Positions 1-8,991 of a stretch of DNA of 64,000 nucleotides are shown here, one piece after another. How positions within the stretch are numbered: the first letter of the stretch is position 1; the number at the start of each line of letters is the position of its first letter. This DNA is from Sphingomonadaceae bacterium. Lineage in GTDB: Bacteria; Pseudomonadota; Alphaproteobacteria; Sphingomonadales; Sphingomonadaceae. The position numbers were made by a program, and so were the translations under genes. The notes beneath the pieces are model-generated. The model saw nothing but the letters and a program-made list of their open reading frames with translations. It made no database searches and had not been told where the DNA came from. The stretch is from assembly GCA_021732525.1 (NCBI GenBank), contig JAKFUU010000032.1, forward strand, positions 52,464 to 116,463. The letters run 5' to 3'.

Positions 1-59
1 GCAACCTCATCGACATTCATTCGGGAGGTTTTTTCCGCCGGATTTTCCGCCCCGCTCAT
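1..59 (-). CDS. Start of an unidentified protein, cut by the window edge
   Basis: An ATG on the minus strand at 59 opens a frame of 19 full codons (MSGAENPAEKTSRMNVDEV) that is still open at the left edge. It begins 15 bases after the stop of the upstream nitronate monooxygenase-like gene, with a weak purine-rich site (GGA) about 8 bases before the ATG, so it may be the next gene of the same operon. The piece is too short to identify. A chance open frame remains possible. Confidence 0.4.
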   Translation of the reverse strand, partial: MSGAENPAEKTSRMNVDEV

Positions 60-74
60 GTTATCCGGCTCATC

Positions 75-1049
75 TCAGGCTGCTATGCCGGCCAGGCGTT
101 TGTGAATAATCGCATCGGCCTCCGCCATGATCCGGTCGATCAATTCCTTGCAGGTGGGGATATCGTTGATCAGCCCAGCGACCATGCCGCAAGACCATGC
201 CCCTGCGTCCATTTCGCCCTGCATCATGATGCGGGGGTAAACACCTGCAACCTGTTCGATGACATCGGAAAATTGCAGATCTGCGCCTTTTTCCTTTTCG
301 ATTTCGAGCAATCGTTCCACCGCCGCATTGGTCATCACCCGTTCGGTATTGCGTAAGGGGCGCATCACCAGGCGGGTGTCGAGTTCCGACGCGGCAACAA
401 TCGCCGCTTTCACATTGGCATGCACCGGCGCTTCCTGGGTGGCGATGAAGCGCGTGCCCATATTCATGCCGTCCGCGCCCATCGCCAGCGCCGCAACCAA
501 GCTGCGCCCATCGGCCATGCCGCCCGACGCCACAAAGGGGATATCCAGCGCATCGGCGGCACGTGGCAGCAGGATCATATTGGGAATATCATCCTCGCCC
601 GGATGCCCGCCGCATTCGAAACCGTCCACCGACACCGCGTCGCAGCCAATCGACTGCGCTTTCAAACTATGGCGCACGCTGGTGCATTTATGGATTACCT
701 TGATGCCATGTTCCTTGAGCACGGGCAGCACCTGAACCGGATTATTGCCCGCCGTTTCGACAACCGTTACGCCGCCTTCGATAATTGCCTTCACCATGCC
801 CGGATAGTCTGGCTGATTAACCACCGGCAGGAAGGTGAGGTTCACGCCGAAAGGCTTGTCGGTCATATCTTTGCAGCGCGCGATTTCATTGGCGAGATCG
901 GCGGCGGTTTTCTGCGTCAGCCCGGTGATGATACCCAGCCCGCCGGCATTCGAAACCGCCGCCGCCATTTCGGCAAAGCCGACATAATGCATGCCGCCTT
1001 GGATGATGGGATGTTCTATTCCAAACATTTCAGTGATGCGCGTTTTCAT
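75..1049 (-). CDS. Nitronate monooxygenase-like flavoprotein
   Basis: A 324-residue FMN-dependent TIM-barrel protein of the 2-nitropropane dioxygenase / nitronate monooxygenase family. The N-terminal IIQGGMHYVG stretch (about 15-24), NAGGLGIIT (about 34-42), the GFECGGHPGEDD motif with the expected catalytic His at about 149, and the phosphate-binding ASGGMADGRS segment (about 174-183) are all present. Members oxidise nitronates or act as enoyl-reductase-like flavoproteins; the substrate here cannot be read from sequence. It lies 14 bases downstream of a paralogue on the same strand, so the two are probably co-transcribed. The ATG start aligns with that of the paralogue. Confidence 0.9.
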   Translation of the reverse strand: MKTRITEMFGIEHPIIQGGMHYVGFAEMAAAVSNAGGLGIITGLTQKTAADLANEIARCKDMTDKPFGVNLTFLPVVNQPDYPGMVKAIIEGGVTVVETAGNNPVQVLPVLKEHGIKVIHKCTSVRHSLKAQSIGCDAVSVDGFECGGHPGEDDIPNMILLPRAADALDIPFVASGGMADGRSLVAALAMGADGMNMGTRFIATQEAPVHANVKAAIVAASELDTRLVMRPLRNTERVMTNAAVERLLEIEKEKGADLQFSDVIEQVAGVYPRIMMQGEMDAGAWSCGMVAGLINDIPTCKELIDRIMAEADAIIHKRLAGIAA

Positions 1050-1063
1050 GGGTTATTCCTTGG

Positions 1064-2002
1064 TTAATTGTGATAGCGGCTGGCCATGTCTTGCATCACA
1101 GCGTGAAATTCGGCGATCACTTCATCGACGATGGTTTTTACGGGCTTGACCGCGCCAATCCGGCCGGCGACCTGCCCCGACAGCGCGATGGCCGCCTCCA
1201 TATCGCCGCCAAAATACAGATCGAGGATATTTTTCATCTCGCCCATAATATTTTCGCTCGGCTTGGTCTCAAGCCGGCTGGTGCGTTCGGTCCGCAGGGC
1301 CCGCAGGGCGGGGCCGGGGCCGTGGCGGTTCAAAAATACCGTGTCGGTTTCCTGCGCATCGATAATCGCTTGCTTCCAGTTAGGATGCACTGGGCTTTCG
1401 GCGGCGCTGACCATGCGCGTACCCATCTGTATGCCTTCGGCGCCCAGCGCAAAGGCCGCGGCCATCGTCCGTCCGCAAGTCATACCGCCGGCGGCGATAA
1501 TCGGCACTTCGGTGCGCTCGCGGATCAGCGGCAGGAGGACCATCAGCGCGACTTCTTTGGGGTTTTTGAAACCGCCGCCTTCGCCGCCTTCAACGACCAG
1601 CCCGTCGACACCGGCGTCGATCGCCTTCAATGCCCCCGCTAACGTGGGAACAACGTGAAAAACTGTCATTCCTGCCGCTTTCAACGCCGCGCAATATTTA
1701 TTCGGATCACCCGCCGAAGTGGTGACAAATTTCACCCCTTGCGCCGCGACAAAATCGACAATGCCCGGATCACGGACAAAGGCCTGCGCGATATTCACGC
1801 CAAAGGGCTTGTCGGTGAGATCGGCCATCTTGGCAATTTCACCGCGCACCTCGTCCAACGCGCCCGATGATGTTTCGATAATCCCCATTCCGCCCGCATT
1901 GGACATGGCCGACGCCAGCGGCGCGCGCGCAATCCAGCCCATTGGAGCCTGAACGACTGGATATTCAACGCCAAGCATTTCGGTGATACGGTTGCGGATC
2001 AT
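1064..2002 (-). CDS. Nitronate monooxygenase-like paralogue lacking the usual active-site His
   Basis: A 312-residue FMN TIM-barrel protein of the nitronate monooxygenase family, paralogous to the next gene downstream. I place the start at the ATG at 2002 because GGAG lies upstream at good spacing and the N-terminus MIRNRITEMLG then matches MKTRITEMFG of the neighbour; the frame is open 22 codons further upstream. The flavin phosphate motif (AAGGMTCGRT) is kept, but the GGH motif reads GGEGGGFKN, so Phe145 stands where the family has its catalytic His. The enzyme may therefore do a different flavin chemistry, as in enoyl-reductase-type relatives, or bind without turnover. Confidence 0.88.
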   Translation of the reverse strand: MIRNRITEMLGVEYPVVQAPMGWIARAPLASAMSNAGGMGIIETSSGALDEVRGEIAKMADLTDKPFGVNIAQAFVRDPGIVDFVAAQGVKFVTTSAGDPNKYCAALKAAGMTVFHVVPTLAGALKAIDAGVDGLVVEGGEGGGFKNPKEVALMVLLPLIRERTEVPIIAAGGMTCGRTMAAAFALGAEGIQMGTRMVSAAESPVHPNWKQAIIDAQETDTVFLNRHGPGPALRALRTERTSRLETKPSENIMGEMKNILDLYFGGDMEAAIALSGQVAGRIGAVKPVKTIVDEVIAEFHAVMQDMASRYHN

Positions 2003-2112
2003 CTGTTTCTTCTCCAAATTGAGTCGCCGAACCGCAACCTTTCGGAGATGCAGGTTTACGTCAAGCAAAGCTTGTGATTAGATGATATTGAGATTCTAAA
2101 AGGAGCAGGATA

Positions 2113-2955
2113 ATGGCCACTGCCGTAAAGGAAACCAGCAGCGCGCTGAAAATGGAGATGGGCTTTAACATCCCCGACCCCGCGCATGTCGACCGATTGG
2201 AGGGTAAAGTCTCCGCCGCGGAGTGGAAATTGCGCTGCGAATTGGCGGCGACTTACCGGCTTTGCGCGATGCATGGCTGGACCGATCTCGTTTTCACACA
2301 TATTTCCGCGCGATTGCCCGATGAGGAGGGGGAGGAGCGATTTTTGATCAATCCCTACGGCGTATTCTTTGATGAAATGACGGCATCGTCGCTGGTCAAG
2401 ATCGATCTGAATGGCAATATCAAACAGGATACGCCCTATTTCATCAATCCGGCGGGTTTCACGATCCACAGCGCGGTGCACCATGCCCGCGCGGATGCCG
2501 GCTGCGTCATCCATGTGCATACGCCCTATGGTATCGCGGTATCGATCCAGAAAGCGGGCCTGCGCCGTTACTCGCAATTTTCGATGCAAGTGCAGGATGA
2601 TGTCGCTTATCATGATTATGAAGGCATTGCGCTCGATCTGGACGAACGCGATCGGTTGGTGGCCGACCTTGGCACGCATAGCCTGATGATCTTGCGCAAC
2701 CATGGCACGCTCACCTTGGGCAAAAATTGCGCGATTGCCTTTTTGCGCATGTATTTCCTCGAAAATGCCTGCAAGACGCAGATTCTGGCGCAGGCGGTGG
2801 GCGGCGAAGACCGGCTGAATGAGGAGCCCGAAGCGATGGGCAAGCGCGTCTATCAACAAGGGGCCAGCGCCTTTATTCCGGGGCTGGGTGATAATCTAAT
2901 CTGGCCGGGGTTGATGCGCAAATTGTACCGAACCAATCCGGGTTTCGATTATTAG
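2113..2955 (+). CDS. Class II aldolase/adducin family protein
   Basis: A 280-residue protein of the class II aldolase/adducin fold, which uses a divalent metal held by a His triad. The metal-binding HVHTPYG segment and a later RNHGTL segment are visible, together with the typical FLINPYGVFFDEM and YFINPAGFTIHSAVH stretches. Such proteins act on sugar phosphates or on small acids; this adducin-like branch in alphaproteobacteria has no settled substrate. The gene is divergent from the two flavoprotein genes, with about 110 bases between the starts. AGGAGCAGG lies just before the ATG and supports the start. Confidence 0.9.
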   Translation: MATAVKETSSALKMEMGFNIPDPAHVDRLEGKVSAAEWKLRCELAATYRLCAMHGWTDLVFTHISARLPDEEGEERFLINPYGVFFDEMTASSLVKIDLNGNIKQDTPYFINPAGFTIHSAVHHARADAGCVIHVHTPYGIAVSIQKAGLRRYSQFSMQVQDDVAYHDYEGIALDLDERDRLVADLGTHSLMILRNHGTLTLGKNCAIAFLRMYFLENACKTQILAQAVGGEDRLNEEPEAMGKRVYQQGASAFIPGLGDNLIWPGLMRKLYRTNPGFDY

Positions 2956-3000
2956 GCCGTGTTGAGCTTCATTTTATAGATCGGGTAAGATCAACCATTT

Positions 3001-3105
3001 CGTCACCCCCGCGCAGGCGGGGTCCATCACCCGGTGGGTAAATTTCGGCGGTCGGTGATGGATTGATCTGCGATCACTGCGTTCCCCGCCTTGACAGGCC
3101 ACACG
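3001..3105. repeat. Palindromic repeat, family A copy 1 (degenerate)
   Basis: About 105 bases beginning CGTCACCCCCGCGCAGGCGG and containing GATCACTGCGTTCCCCGCC. It shares the same order of blocks (GTCA-CCCCGCG...CCATCACC...TAAATTTC...GATGGATTGA...GATCACTGCGTTCCCC) with the copy at 18358-18463. Its right arm has decayed (CTTGACAGGCC), so the outer hairpin is incomplete. It fills most of the gap between the aldolase and the exporter gene. Confidence 0.75.
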
Positions 3106-3124
3106 CAATCTGCGCGATAACGCC

Positions 3125-4015
3125 ATGGCTGCGCTCCACCCTCGTCCGATGATACCTTTTTTGGTTGCTTGCGCCGGCATTGCGTCTTTTTCGGCCATGG
3201 ATGTGGCGATGAAAGATCTGGCCATTGCGCTGGGCGCTTACAACGCGGTTTTGTGGCGCAATTTGATTGGCGCGGCGATGGTGGGAATGGTTTTTGCCGC
3301 CCGCCGTGAGCGCTGGCCCGGCCTGTCTGTCTTGCGGCTGCATTTGAAGCGTAGTGCGGTGGTTGCGGCGATGGCGCTGTCTTTCTTTTGGGGGCTGACC
3401 CGGCTTCCCCTGGCCGAAGCTATCGGGCTGAGCTTCGTTGCTCCGCTGGTGGCGCTGTATCTTGCGGCCATTTTGCTGGGCGAAACCATCGGGCGGCAAG
3501 CCATTTGGGCGTCGGTGGCCGGCTTGATGGGAACCGGCGTGATTTTGGCGGGCCGGCTGGTCGGTGCCTATGATGAACAAGCATTGCTGGGCGCATTCGC
3601 GGTGCTGATTTCCGCATTGCTTTATGCCTATAATCTTATTCTTGCTCGCCAACAGGCGCAGCAAGCCGGCCCGGTCGAAATCGCTTTTTTTCAAAATCTG
3701 TTCACTGCCGTAATTTTGTCACTTTTTGCCTTTTGGTTCATCGAACCTTTGCCGGCGGGCAAATTTCCGCTGGCTTTGCTGGCGGCATTTTTGGCGGTGG
3801 TTTCGCTGTTGTTGCTGAGCTGGGCCTATGCCCGCGCGGAGGCGCAAATTTTGATCCCGGTTGAATATACCGGCTTTGTCTGGGCGGTCTTGTTCGGCTG
3901 GCTCTTTTTCAACGAAGCGGTAACTTTGACGACATTGGCCGGCACGATGCTGATAATAACCGGCAGCCTGTTGGCTGCGCGCGCCGAGACGAAAATTCCA
4001 CCCCTTGCCGAATGA
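3125..4015 (+). CDS. DMT-superfamily (EamA) transporter
   Basis: A 296-residue inner-membrane protein with about ten hydrophobic segments arranged as two EamA repeats, the usual size for drug/metabolite transporters of the RhaT/YdcZ type. A typical start of the first repeat (ACAGIASFSAMDVAMKDL) and of the second (LLGAFAVLISALLYAYNLI) are visible. It probably exports a small metabolite; the substrate is unknown. A second in-frame ATG at 3149 (MIPFLVACAG) is an equally good start, since neither has a clear ribosome-binding site. It lies upstream of an L,D-transpeptidase-like gene on the same strand. Confidence 0.85.
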   Translation: MAALHPRPMIPFLVACAGIASFSAMDVAMKDLAIALGAYNAVLWRNLIGAAMVGMVFAARRERWPGLSVLRLHLKRSAVVAAMALSFFWGLTRLPLAEAIGLSFVAPLVALYLAAILLGETIGRQAIWASVAGLMGTGVILAGRLVGAYDEQALLGAFAVLISALLYAYNLILARQQAQQAGPVEIAFFQNLFTAVILSLFAFWFIEPLPAGKFPLALLAAFLAVVSLLLLSWAYARAEAQILIPVEYTGFVWAVLFGWLFFNEAVTLTTLAGTMLIITGSLLAARAETKIPPLAE

Positions 4016-4080
4016 GAATGACGGTGGCAGTCTCCATCGTCGCAAAAATGCAGTATTTTTGCGGAGAATGGACGGAATTG

Positions 4081-4695
4081 ATGGTCGAATCATGCCACCG
4101 GCGCAGCTTGTTAAAGGCATCCTTTGCGGCCGCCGCAACGGCGGTGATTCCAGCGCGCGCCTTTGCCACGCCAACCACCGTTCCGCCCGAACAGCGCAAA
4201 TTGATCGCTCGGGCGCAGCAGGAAATTTCACGGCTGGGCGGTAAATTATGGCGCACCGATAAGGTGGGCCTGGTTGATTTTAATCTGCCTTCTCACGAGC
4301 CACGTTTGTTCATTGCCGATATGCTGCAAGGTTCGGTGCGCTCCTATCTGGTTGCGCATGGCCGCGGATCGGACCGCGAACATGACGGATGGCTAAAGAA
4401 TTTTTCGGGTCAGCCGGGATCGCTGGCCACCTCGCGCGGCGCTTATCTCACGATGGATTGGTATCACGGGCGCTATGGCGCATCGATGCGGCTGGGCGGA
4501 TTGGATGCGGATAATCACACCGCGCTGGAACGCGCGATCGTGATTCACGAAGCTTGGTATTCCAACCCCGATATGATCGAAAAATGGGGCAAGCTGGGCC
4601 GCAGCGAAGGCTGTTTCGCGGTATCCGAAGGGTTGAATAAGGAAATGCTCTATCACCTTGGCGGCGGGCGCTTGCTGTTTGCCGATAAGCTATAA
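4081..4695 (+). CDS. Murein L,D-transpeptidase catalytic domain family protein (YkuD_2-like)
   Basis: A 204-residue secreted protein of the family annotated as murein L,D-transpeptidase catalytic domain. I choose the ATG at 4081, which gives an N-terminus with a twin-arginine-like motif (HRRSLLKAS), a short hydrophobic stretch and an ARAFA cleavage site; the frame is open upstream to 4012. The catalytic part shows HGRGSD, an internal IHEAWY and GRSEGCFAVSE, the last carrying the presumed nucleophilic Cys. It may remodel peptidoglycan in the periplasm. It is convergent with a larger, unrelated L,D-transpeptidase gene. Confidence 0.82.
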   Translation: MVESCHRRSLLKASFAAAATAVIPARAFATPTTVPPEQRKLIARAQQEISRLGGKLWRTDKVGLVDFNLPSHEPRLFIADMLQGSVRSYLVAHGRGSDREHDGWLKNFSGQPGSLATSRGAYLTMDWYHGRYGASMRLGGLDADNHTALERAIVIHEAWYSNPDMIEKWGKLGRSEGCFAVSEGLNKEMLYHLGGGRLLFADKL

Positions 4696-4729
4696 TCGGC
4701 TTATTGAGGTCTCGCGTTCAACGCGCTTC

Positions 4730-6058
4730 TTATGCACCGGGCCGCGCGATAACGATAACATCTTCATTTCGTGACATTTTGCCGGTCCGAACCGCGCGGG
4801 CGGAGGATAGCGCGTCAAACACTGGCTTGTCGCGGGTATAAATATCGCCAAAGCTCTGCAATTTGCCCGCTACATTCGTCGCCATGGTAAAATAGGTTAT
4901 GTAAACCGGCAGCTCATGCTTCACCGGAACGCGGGTATATTGCAGCGATTTGATAACCTCTTTTGATTTGGCGATCGGCACATCGCCCTGCACCAAGGCA
5001 ATCGTCATGGCCAGCGCCATCGCGTCTTCGGTGCGGATGCAGCCATGGCTGAGCGCGCGCGCGGGATTTGCAAATAAATGGCGCGTGGGGGTATCATGCA
5101 GGAAAATGGCATGCGGGTTGGGCATGTCCAGCTTCATATAGCCCAAGGAATTGGTCGGGCTGGGTTTCTGCACGACGCCGATATAGCCATTGGCGCCCTT
5201 GGTGGCTTTATACCCTTGCGCGGCGGCCCATACTGGGTTGGCCAGCACTTTTGCGCCCAGCCCTTCGCCCTTGACGATGCTTTGCGGCACCGTCCAGGTG
5301 GGGTTGAAAATAACGCCCTCAACCCGTTCGGCCAATTGCGGCGTCGCGGTGGTCCCGGCCTTGCCAACAATCGTGCGATAGGTTGCGATCTGCCGATTAT
5401 TGACCACATAACGCAGCATATATTCGGGCACATTGGTGAGCAGATAATCTTTACCCAAATCGCGCCCGAGCCAGCGCCACCGGTCCATATTCGCCGCAAT
5501 CTGGCGGCGGCGCGTTACCTGTTCCTTGGGCGTCGCGGCGAGCGCGGCGCGCAATGCGGCATAATCGGGATGCGCCGGCTCCAGCGATTTCAGCGTTCCG
5601 GCAACATCGCCGCTGGCCAGCGCATCGGACAGCAGCGCGCTGGTGGGTCGCTGGTCATAATCGGGATCATCGACAAACCATTGAACCCGCGATTTCATCG
5701 GTGTTCGGCCATCGCGCAAGTCTTCGGCAAGCCAGGTAAAGGTGCGAACGAATTCTTCGTCCAGCGCCTTGCCCGCGCCCAGCGCGATCGCGGCGGATAA
5801 TTGGTGCGGAAGATAATCGGCGGGATTAAGGCCTTCTTGGCCGGCCGCGTTGATCACAGCGAGCAATGTTTCGGCCTGCGCAACCGACCAAACCGGCGCA
5901 AGCTCCTGTTGCGCGGCGGCCGGGGCAGGGGGCGTCCCCGGATTTGTCGTGGCTTGATCCGCAGCGGGCGGCAACTGGGGCGCGGCGGTTTTGTCTTGCG
6001 CAGCAGCCGGCACCGTTACCAAAGCACCTATAGCGGCGAGTATCGCCGATCGTTTCAT
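4730..6058 (-). CDS. L,D-transpeptidase family protein (YcbB/LdtD-like)
   Basis: A roughly 442-residue exported enzyme of the YkuD family that makes 3-3 peptidoglycan cross-links or related bonds. I choose the ATG at 6058 (MKRSAILAAIGALVTVPAAAQ), which gives a clean signal peptide ending at AAAQ; 11 more codons are open upstream. A proline/alanine-rich linker follows, then a substrate-like N-terminal domain with the family's NMDRWRWL segment, and a YkuD domain with FLHDTP and SHGCIRTEDA, where the Cys is the nucleophile. It faces the smaller transpeptidase-like gene tail to tail with 34 bases between. Confidence 0.9.
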   Translation of the reverse strand: MKRSAILAAIGALVTVPAAAQDKTAAPQLPPAADQATTNPGTPPAPAAAQQELAPVWSVAQAETLLAVINAAGQEGLNPADYLPHQLSAAIALGAGKALDEEFVRTFTWLAEDLRDGRTPMKSRVQWFVDDPDYDQRPTSALLSDALASGDVAGTLKSLEPAHPDYAALRAALAATPKEQVTRRRQIAANMDRWRWLGRDLGKDYLLTNVPEYMLRYVVNNRQIATYRTIVGKAGTTATPQLAERVEGVIFNPTWTVPQSIVKGEGLGAKVLANPVWAAAQGYKATKGANGYIGVVQKPSPTNSLGYMKLDMPNPHAIFLHDTPTRHLFANPARALSHGCIRTEDAMALAMTIALVQGDVPIAKSKEVIKSLQYTRVPVKHELPVYITYFTMATNVAGKLQSFGDIYTRDKPVFDALSSARAVRTGKMSRNEDVIVIARPGA

Positions 6059-6175
6059 AGCCAATATCATAGCGTAAATTGCCACCATCAAAATAAGTCA
6101 GGACCAAATTTGAATCGCCTATATCATAAGCAAAACTGCCCGAATATATCTTTCGTAGCGATTGCTGACATCCTA

Positions 6176-6727
6176 TTAACCCAAGCTGACTGAACGCTTT
6201 GCCAACCATTCCTCGCGGGTTTGACCCCACGCATCGACCGGAAGCTGGTGATAGGGTTCGGGCATGCTGGTCGGGCCTTGATTGACCGAACCCAGCCGCT
6301 GCGCCAATTTTTGCGATGGGATATTATCGGGGGCGATGCAATGGATCACATTGTCCCAGCCTAGCACATCAAAGGCATAATCCAACGATGCGGCCGCGGC
6401 TTCATAAGCATAGCCTTGGCCCGCATATTCGCGCGCCACGCCCCACCCGATTTCATTGCCCGGCCAATCATCGGGACGCCATGGCCCGGTGCGGCCGATC
6501 CATTCGCCGGTATCGCGGCGGATCATCGAAAACATCGCAAATCCGCGGATCGTCCAAGCACCCGCCATCGCGCAAAGCGCGCGCCAGGCTTCGGATCGCG
6601 CCTGTGTTCCGCCCAGAAACCGCATCGTTTCCGCATCTGCATGAAATGCCGCCCATGCGTCCATATCGGCGGCGCTGGGCGGGCGCAGGATAAGGCGCGG
6701 CGTCATCAAAAAGGGTCCGCTGCTCAA
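6176..6727 (-). CDS. GNAT family N-acetyltransferase (RimJ/RimL type)
   Basis: A 183-residue acetyltransferase that would transfer acetyl from acetyl-CoA to an amine. The N-terminal TPRLILRPPSAADMDAW and the acetyl-CoA-binding AREYAGQGYAYEAAAA segment, followed by NVIHCIAPDNIPSQKLAQRLG, are typical of the RimJ/RimL group. I favour a TTG start at 6727, because AAGGAG lies 7 bases before it, over the ATG at 6706, which has only a weak site. The frame is open further upstream without a better signal. The substrate is unknown. Confidence 0.88.
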   Translation of the reverse strand: MSSGPFLMTPRLILRPPSAADMDAWAAFHADAETMRFLGGTQARSEAWRALCAMAGAWTIRGFAMFSMIRRDTGEWIGRTGPWRPDDWPGNEIGWGVAREYAGQGYAYEAAAASLDYAFDVLGWDNVIHCIAPDNIPSQKLAQRLGSVNQGPTSMPEPYHQLPVDAWGQTREEWLAKRSVSLG

Positions 6728-6845
6728 CCATTTTCTCCTTATGGACCATGTTTCATCCCGCCGCCTTAACCCCCGGCGGAGCAAAACGAAAGTAGCGAAT
6801 AAAAATATGCTTGCCATCCAGGTGCATTACTCATATAATACAGCT

Positions 6846-7067
6846 ATGGCAAATCTTCTCGCATTCCTCTTTGGGCTCGTCGCGCTTCTGCTCGCTTTCA
6901 TCGCTTTTATCCCATTTTTGGGATGGATGAATTGGTTCCTCATTCCGATCGCCATTTTAGGGGCGATTTGCGGATTTATTTCATCCAGCAATAGCGGCAG
7001 AAATTTCTGCCTTTTCGTCATCGCCCTCTGCGCGCTTCGCCTTTGGCTGGGCGGCGGATTTATCTGA
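6846..7067 (+). CDS. Small hydrophobic membrane protein
   Basis: A 73-residue protein that is almost wholly hydrophobic, with two to three predicted membrane segments (about 3-25, 28-45 and 53-68). The start ATG at 6846 gives MANLLAFLFGLVALLLAF. Small proteins of this pattern are common and mostly without known function. It is divergent from the acetyltransferase gene and convergent with a TetR-type regulator. I recognise no motif beyond hydrophobicity. Confidence 0.65.
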   Translation: MANLLAFLFGLVALLLAFIAFIPFLGWMNWFLIPIAILGAICGFISSSNSGRNFCLFVIALCALRLWLGGGFI

Positions 7068-7099
7068 AAACCGGGTTTATCTGAAAACGCAGCCAAATG

Positions 7100-7747
7100 T
7101 TACGATGGGGTCATTCGGATCAAATTTTTAATCTCCGCATGGGCGTGATTGCTGTTCAACCCACTAAAAATGGTGCCGATAATCACCGATAATTTTTCTT
7201 CGGATAGATTATGCATAATCATCATCAAGCTGTTGGGGTTGACATAGGGAAAGACCATCTGATTGATTAATGACACGCATTGATCGATCGACAGCCCTTG
7301 AAAATATCCTGCTTCCATTGCTTCGGCGACGATCATCGCTAGATAATGATCGCCCAGATCAACATAGCCGCGAACAACTTCAAAATGGCGGTCGCCCAAT
7401 TCGCAGAAGCTTTTGAATAATTCGGGATCATCCTCATAACGGCGGCACATAAGTGCGAAACGCCGGGCAAAAAAGGCCAGCATTTTTTCCGGCACTTTCA
7501 GGTTTGATGCGACCACATCCTCCATCACCGCAATCTTGTCGGCGAACCAATCCTCCGCCACGGCCTCTAACAAAGCTTCTTTGCTTTCAAAAAAACGGTA
7601 GATGTTGGAGGGCGACATTCCCGCCTCTGCTGCCAATTCGGTCATAGAAATATCGGCGGCACCGCGCGCGCGCACCAATTTTTCAACGGTGGTCAGCAAT
7701 AGCTTGCGCCCTGCTTCGATATCGGTTTGCGGCCGTGCCATCTTCAT
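7100..7747 (-). CDS. TetR family transcriptional regulator
   Basis: A 215-residue regulator with an N-terminal helix-turn-helix at about residues 28-55 (ISMTELAAEAGMSPSNIYRFF followed by ESKEALLEA) and a C-terminal ligand-binding and dimer domain. TetR proteins usually repress a nearby gene until a small ligand binds. Its neighbours are dinB, on the same strand and upstream, and a small membrane protein, so the target is not obvious; the region upstream of its own start is only about 48 bases. No clear palindromic operator was seen there. Confidence 0.88.
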   Translation of the reverse strand: MKMARPQTDIEAGRKLLLTTVEKLVRARGAADISMTELAAEAGMSPSNIYRFFESKEALLEAVAEDWFADKIAVMEDVVASNLKVPEKMLAFFARRFALMCRRYEDDPELFKSFCELGDRHFEVVRGYVDLGDHYLAMIVAEAMEAGYFQGLSIDQCVSLINQMVFPYVNPNSLMMIMHNLSEEKLSVIIGTIFSGLNSNHAHAEIKNLIRMTPS

Positions 7748-7795
7748 TCCTGTATTATCTGTGCATGTCAGTTTTATGATATATGAAAAGTATTT

Positions 7796-8923
7796 TCAAT
7801 TTTCAATTACGCCGAAAGAAAAAGTTTGTTGTGCGTCAATTTTTTGTTGATTCATCGGTATTTCCGCCTGTTCGCTCGGGCCTGTCAGGTTGGATAATGT
7901 CAGCCCAAGCAAACGAAATCCGGTTGATGCGGGCAATATTATACTCAGCAACCGGTGGCTGATCGCGGCAAATTCCGCCTTATTGGCAACGGGCCGTTCG
8001 GTGCTAAAGGACCGGGTAATGGTGCGAAAATCGCTATAGCGCGCCTTTAACGTCACCGTGCGGCCTTTGGCATCATGACGGTCAATCCGGTCCCAGACGG
8101 TTTCGATAATATCGTCCAGCGCGGCCTTTATCTCGTCATCGGCTATTTTATCATCAAAATAGGTCGCCTCGCCGCCGATGGATTTTCGCGGACTGTTTGC
8201 GTTGACGGGGCGATGGTCGATCCCGCGCGCGGCGAGATACAAATAATCGCCCGCGCTACCAAAATGCGCGCGCAGCCATGCCTGCTCTTTCCGGCGCAGA
8301 TCGGCGCCGGTTTCGATGCCGAGTCGCGCCATTTTTTCCGCCGTACGCGGGCCGACGCCGTGAAAGCGCCGCACCGGCAACCCTGCGACAAAATCCGCGC
8401 CTTGTTCGGGCAGGATGACGCATAGGCCGTCGGGCTTATTCTGATCGCTCGCCAATTTCGCAATGAATTTATTATAGCTTACCCCCGCGCTTGCGGTAAG
8501 CCCGGTTTCTTCCCGGATCGCGGCGCGGATGGCCTTGGCGATCTTAACCGCACTCCCAATGCCTTGCTTATCCTCGGTCACATCCAGATAAGCCTCGTCG
8601 AGCGATAGCGGCTGGATTAAATCGGTGTAACGTTCGAAAATACCGCGTATATGCCGCGATACCGCGCGGTAGGCGTCAAACCGTGCATCCACAAATATCA
8701 GATCGGGGCACAGGCGGATGGCGCGGCTGGAGGGCATGGCCGATTTGACGCCAAATTTCCTGGCTTCATAGCTTGCCGCGGCCACGACGCTACGTTTGGA
8801 TGAACCGCCGACCGCAACGGGCTTTCCGCGCAGCGCCGGGTCATCGCGCTGTTCGACGCTGGCGAAGAAGGCATCCATATCGACATGGATGATTTTTCGT
8901 AAAGGCGCGTCTTCACTGGTCAT
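7796..8923 (-). CDS. dinB: DNA polymerase IV
   Basis: A Y-family translesion DNA polymerase of about 375 residues. The catalytic motif IIHVDMDAFFASVE near the N-terminus, the YKFIAKLAS-like segment (YNKFIAKLASDQNKPDG), LDEAYLDVT with the metal-binding Asp-Glu pair, and a helix-hairpin-helix (FHGVGPRTAEKMARLGI) identify it. The C-terminal little-finger domain is present and the length is typical. The start is either the ATG at 8923 (MTSEDAPLRK) or the one four codons upstream at 8935. No LexA-type box (GTTC-N7-GTTC) was seen upstream. It is divergent from a drug-efflux gene. Confidence 0.95.
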   Translation of the reverse strand: MTSEDAPLRKIIHVDMDAFFASVEQRDDPALRGKPVAVGGSSKRSVVAAASYEARKFGVKSAMPSSRAIRLCPDLIFVDARFDAYRAVSRHIRGIFERYTDLIQPLSLDEAYLDVTEDKQGIGSAVKIAKAIRAAIREETGLTASAGVSYNKFIAKLASDQNKPDGLCVILPEQGADFVAGLPVRRFHGVGPRTAEKMARLGIETGADLRRKEQAWLRAHFGSAGDYLYLAARGIDHRPVNANSPRKSIGGEATYFDDKIADDEIKAALDDIIETVWDRIDRHDAKGRTVTLKARYSDFRTITRSFSTERPVANKAEFAAISHRLLSIILPASTGFRLLGLTLSNLTGPSEQAEIPMNQQKIDAQQTFSFGVIEN

Positions 8924-8991
8924 TGACGATTTCATCCCGGCGATGTTTTATCTATATAGCCAATCTGCGGTCAAAGCGTCATAGCGCAAAC

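Noticed and set aside
2056..2859. A 267-codon minus-strand frame opposite the class II aldolase gene
   Set aside because: Shadow of an intact gene with a good start signal on the plus strand.
3074..3694. A 206-codon minus-strand frame opposite the EamA transporter gene
   Set aside because: Hydrophilic Gln/Arg-rich mirror of a membrane protein; no support as a gene.
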